Assembly (NCBI GenBank): GCA_013331215.1
Contig: DUGU01000279.1
Coordinates: forward strand, 1 to 7,099
Direction of reading: 5' to 3'
DNA length: 7,099 nucleotides
DNA from: Methanoregulaceae archaeon
GTDB taxonomy: Archaea; Halobacteriota; Methanomicrobia; Methanomicrobiales; Methanospirillaceae
Shown here: in pieces, positions 6,631 to 7,099 of the stretch
How the letters are laid out: every line of letters starts with the position of its first letter
Position numbering within the stretch: the first letter of the stretch is position 1
Notes under the pieces: generated by a model
The model's input: the letters and a program-made list of their open reading frames with translations, nothing else
What the model was told of the DNA's origin: nothing
The model's database searches: none
Made by a program: the position numbers and the translations under genes

Positions 6631-7098
6631 CTACGACTCCAGCAGTTTCTTCGCAAAAGGCTGGGACACCAGCAGGGATGGCCGGTCTGCCTCGGACGCA
6701 TGCCACGCAGCACTGAACAGCAGGAGCAGGGCATTATCCATCTCCGTCTCAAATTCACAATCCTCGTTTTTTGATCCGGGCTGGGGCTTGGCCAGCAGGG
6801 CGACATCGTCCGGTAAAAATTTCTGGTACGTTACCGGGCGGGGCAGGTTCCTGTCAAGAAGTTCTGCATGCTGGCGGAGGATGGAAAATGCCCTGACAAC
6901 CGCTCCGGGGGTTCCGTCATGGCAGACACCGGCATGTGATATGTCGGCGGCCTTCCGGTATTCGCCCTCTGAAAAACTGATGAACGCATCTGCCGCACAG
7001 TGCCCGGTATCCGGGGCTAGGGCAATGAAGGTGTCGCGGGTTGATTCGATATAATCCCGAAGCGGACCCGCGGCAAGATCCTTTCCTGTATCGGGGGC
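6631..7098 (-). CDS. Unrecognised protein, C-terminal part (5' end outside the window)
   Basis: An uninterrupted frame enters from the right edge and runs 155 codons to a TAG at 6633-6631. No start codon context is visible, so the N terminus lies beyond the window. Readable stretches include LRDYIESTRDTFIALAPDTG, CAADAFISFSEGEYRKAADI, AVVRAFSILRQHAELLDRNL and FETEMDNALLLLFSAAWHAS, ending AKKLLES. It looks soluble and mostly helical, with no signal peptide, membrane span or zinc motif in this part. Cysteines are few and scattered. The regular codon pattern, the lack of stops and the following hairpin argue for a real gene. Codon choice seems less GC-biased than in the esterase-like gene. I do not recognise the family and assign no function. 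It is transcribed in the same direction as the REC-PAS-PAS gene, but the 207-nt gap, hairpin and separate promoter suggest independent units. Confidence 0.7.
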   Translation of the reverse strand, partial: APDTGKDLAAGPLRDYIESTRDTFIALAPDTGHCAADAFISFSEGEYRKAADISHAGVCHDGTPGAVVRAFSILRQHAELLDRNLPRPVTYQKFLPDDVALLAKPQPGSKNEDCEFETEMDNALLLLFSAAWHASEADRPSLLVSQPFAKKLLES

Positions 7099-7099
7099 G

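Overview
The window looks archaeal, most likely a GC-rich methanogen of the Methanomicrobiales (Methanoculleus-like). This is inferred from three things: a sensory protein with the REC/PAS/RxDIKNQL-type kinase architecture common in methanogenic Euryarchaeota, a membrane-anchored AN1-type zinc-finger protein, and AT-rich TATA-like boxes about 26 nt upstream of probable transcription starts. No rRNA, tRNA, CRISPR array or insertion sequence is visible.

Layout from left to right. (1) 66-1421 (+): an intact erythromycin-esterase-family gene with its own TATA-like box and Shine-Dalgarno sequence. (2) 1605-2118 (-): a small secreted-protein gene broken by one frameshift and one in-frame amber codon. 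(3) 2383-3022 (+): a decayed alpha/beta hydrolase that has lost its first third and changes frame at least three times, although codons for its Ser-Asp-His triad survive. (4) 3259-3624 (-): a tail-anchored AN1 zinc-finger protein, complete except that its probable start codon reads ACG. (5) 3665-3953: no recognisable gene. (6) 3954-6423 (-): one ancestral gene for a REC-PAS-PAS-PAS-PAS-histidine kinase. Its first 424 codons (REC-PAS-PAS) are clean; the remaining 1.2 kb carries several stops, frame changes and deletions, and lacks the phosphoacceptor histidine. (7) 6631-7098 (-): the 3' part of an unrecognised gene that runs off the right edge.

The genes do not form one pathway. The main theme is decay: three broken genes and one with a damaged start lie between an intact esterase-like gene and an unrecognised partial gene. 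The most interesting point is the contrast inside the sensor gene. The open 5' half could still make a stand-alone response-regulator/PAS protein, while the kinase half is dead. Real gene decay and a poor-quality consensus both need to be considered. The mix of base substitutions and multi-codon losses favours real decay. I found no convincing new multi-gene system.
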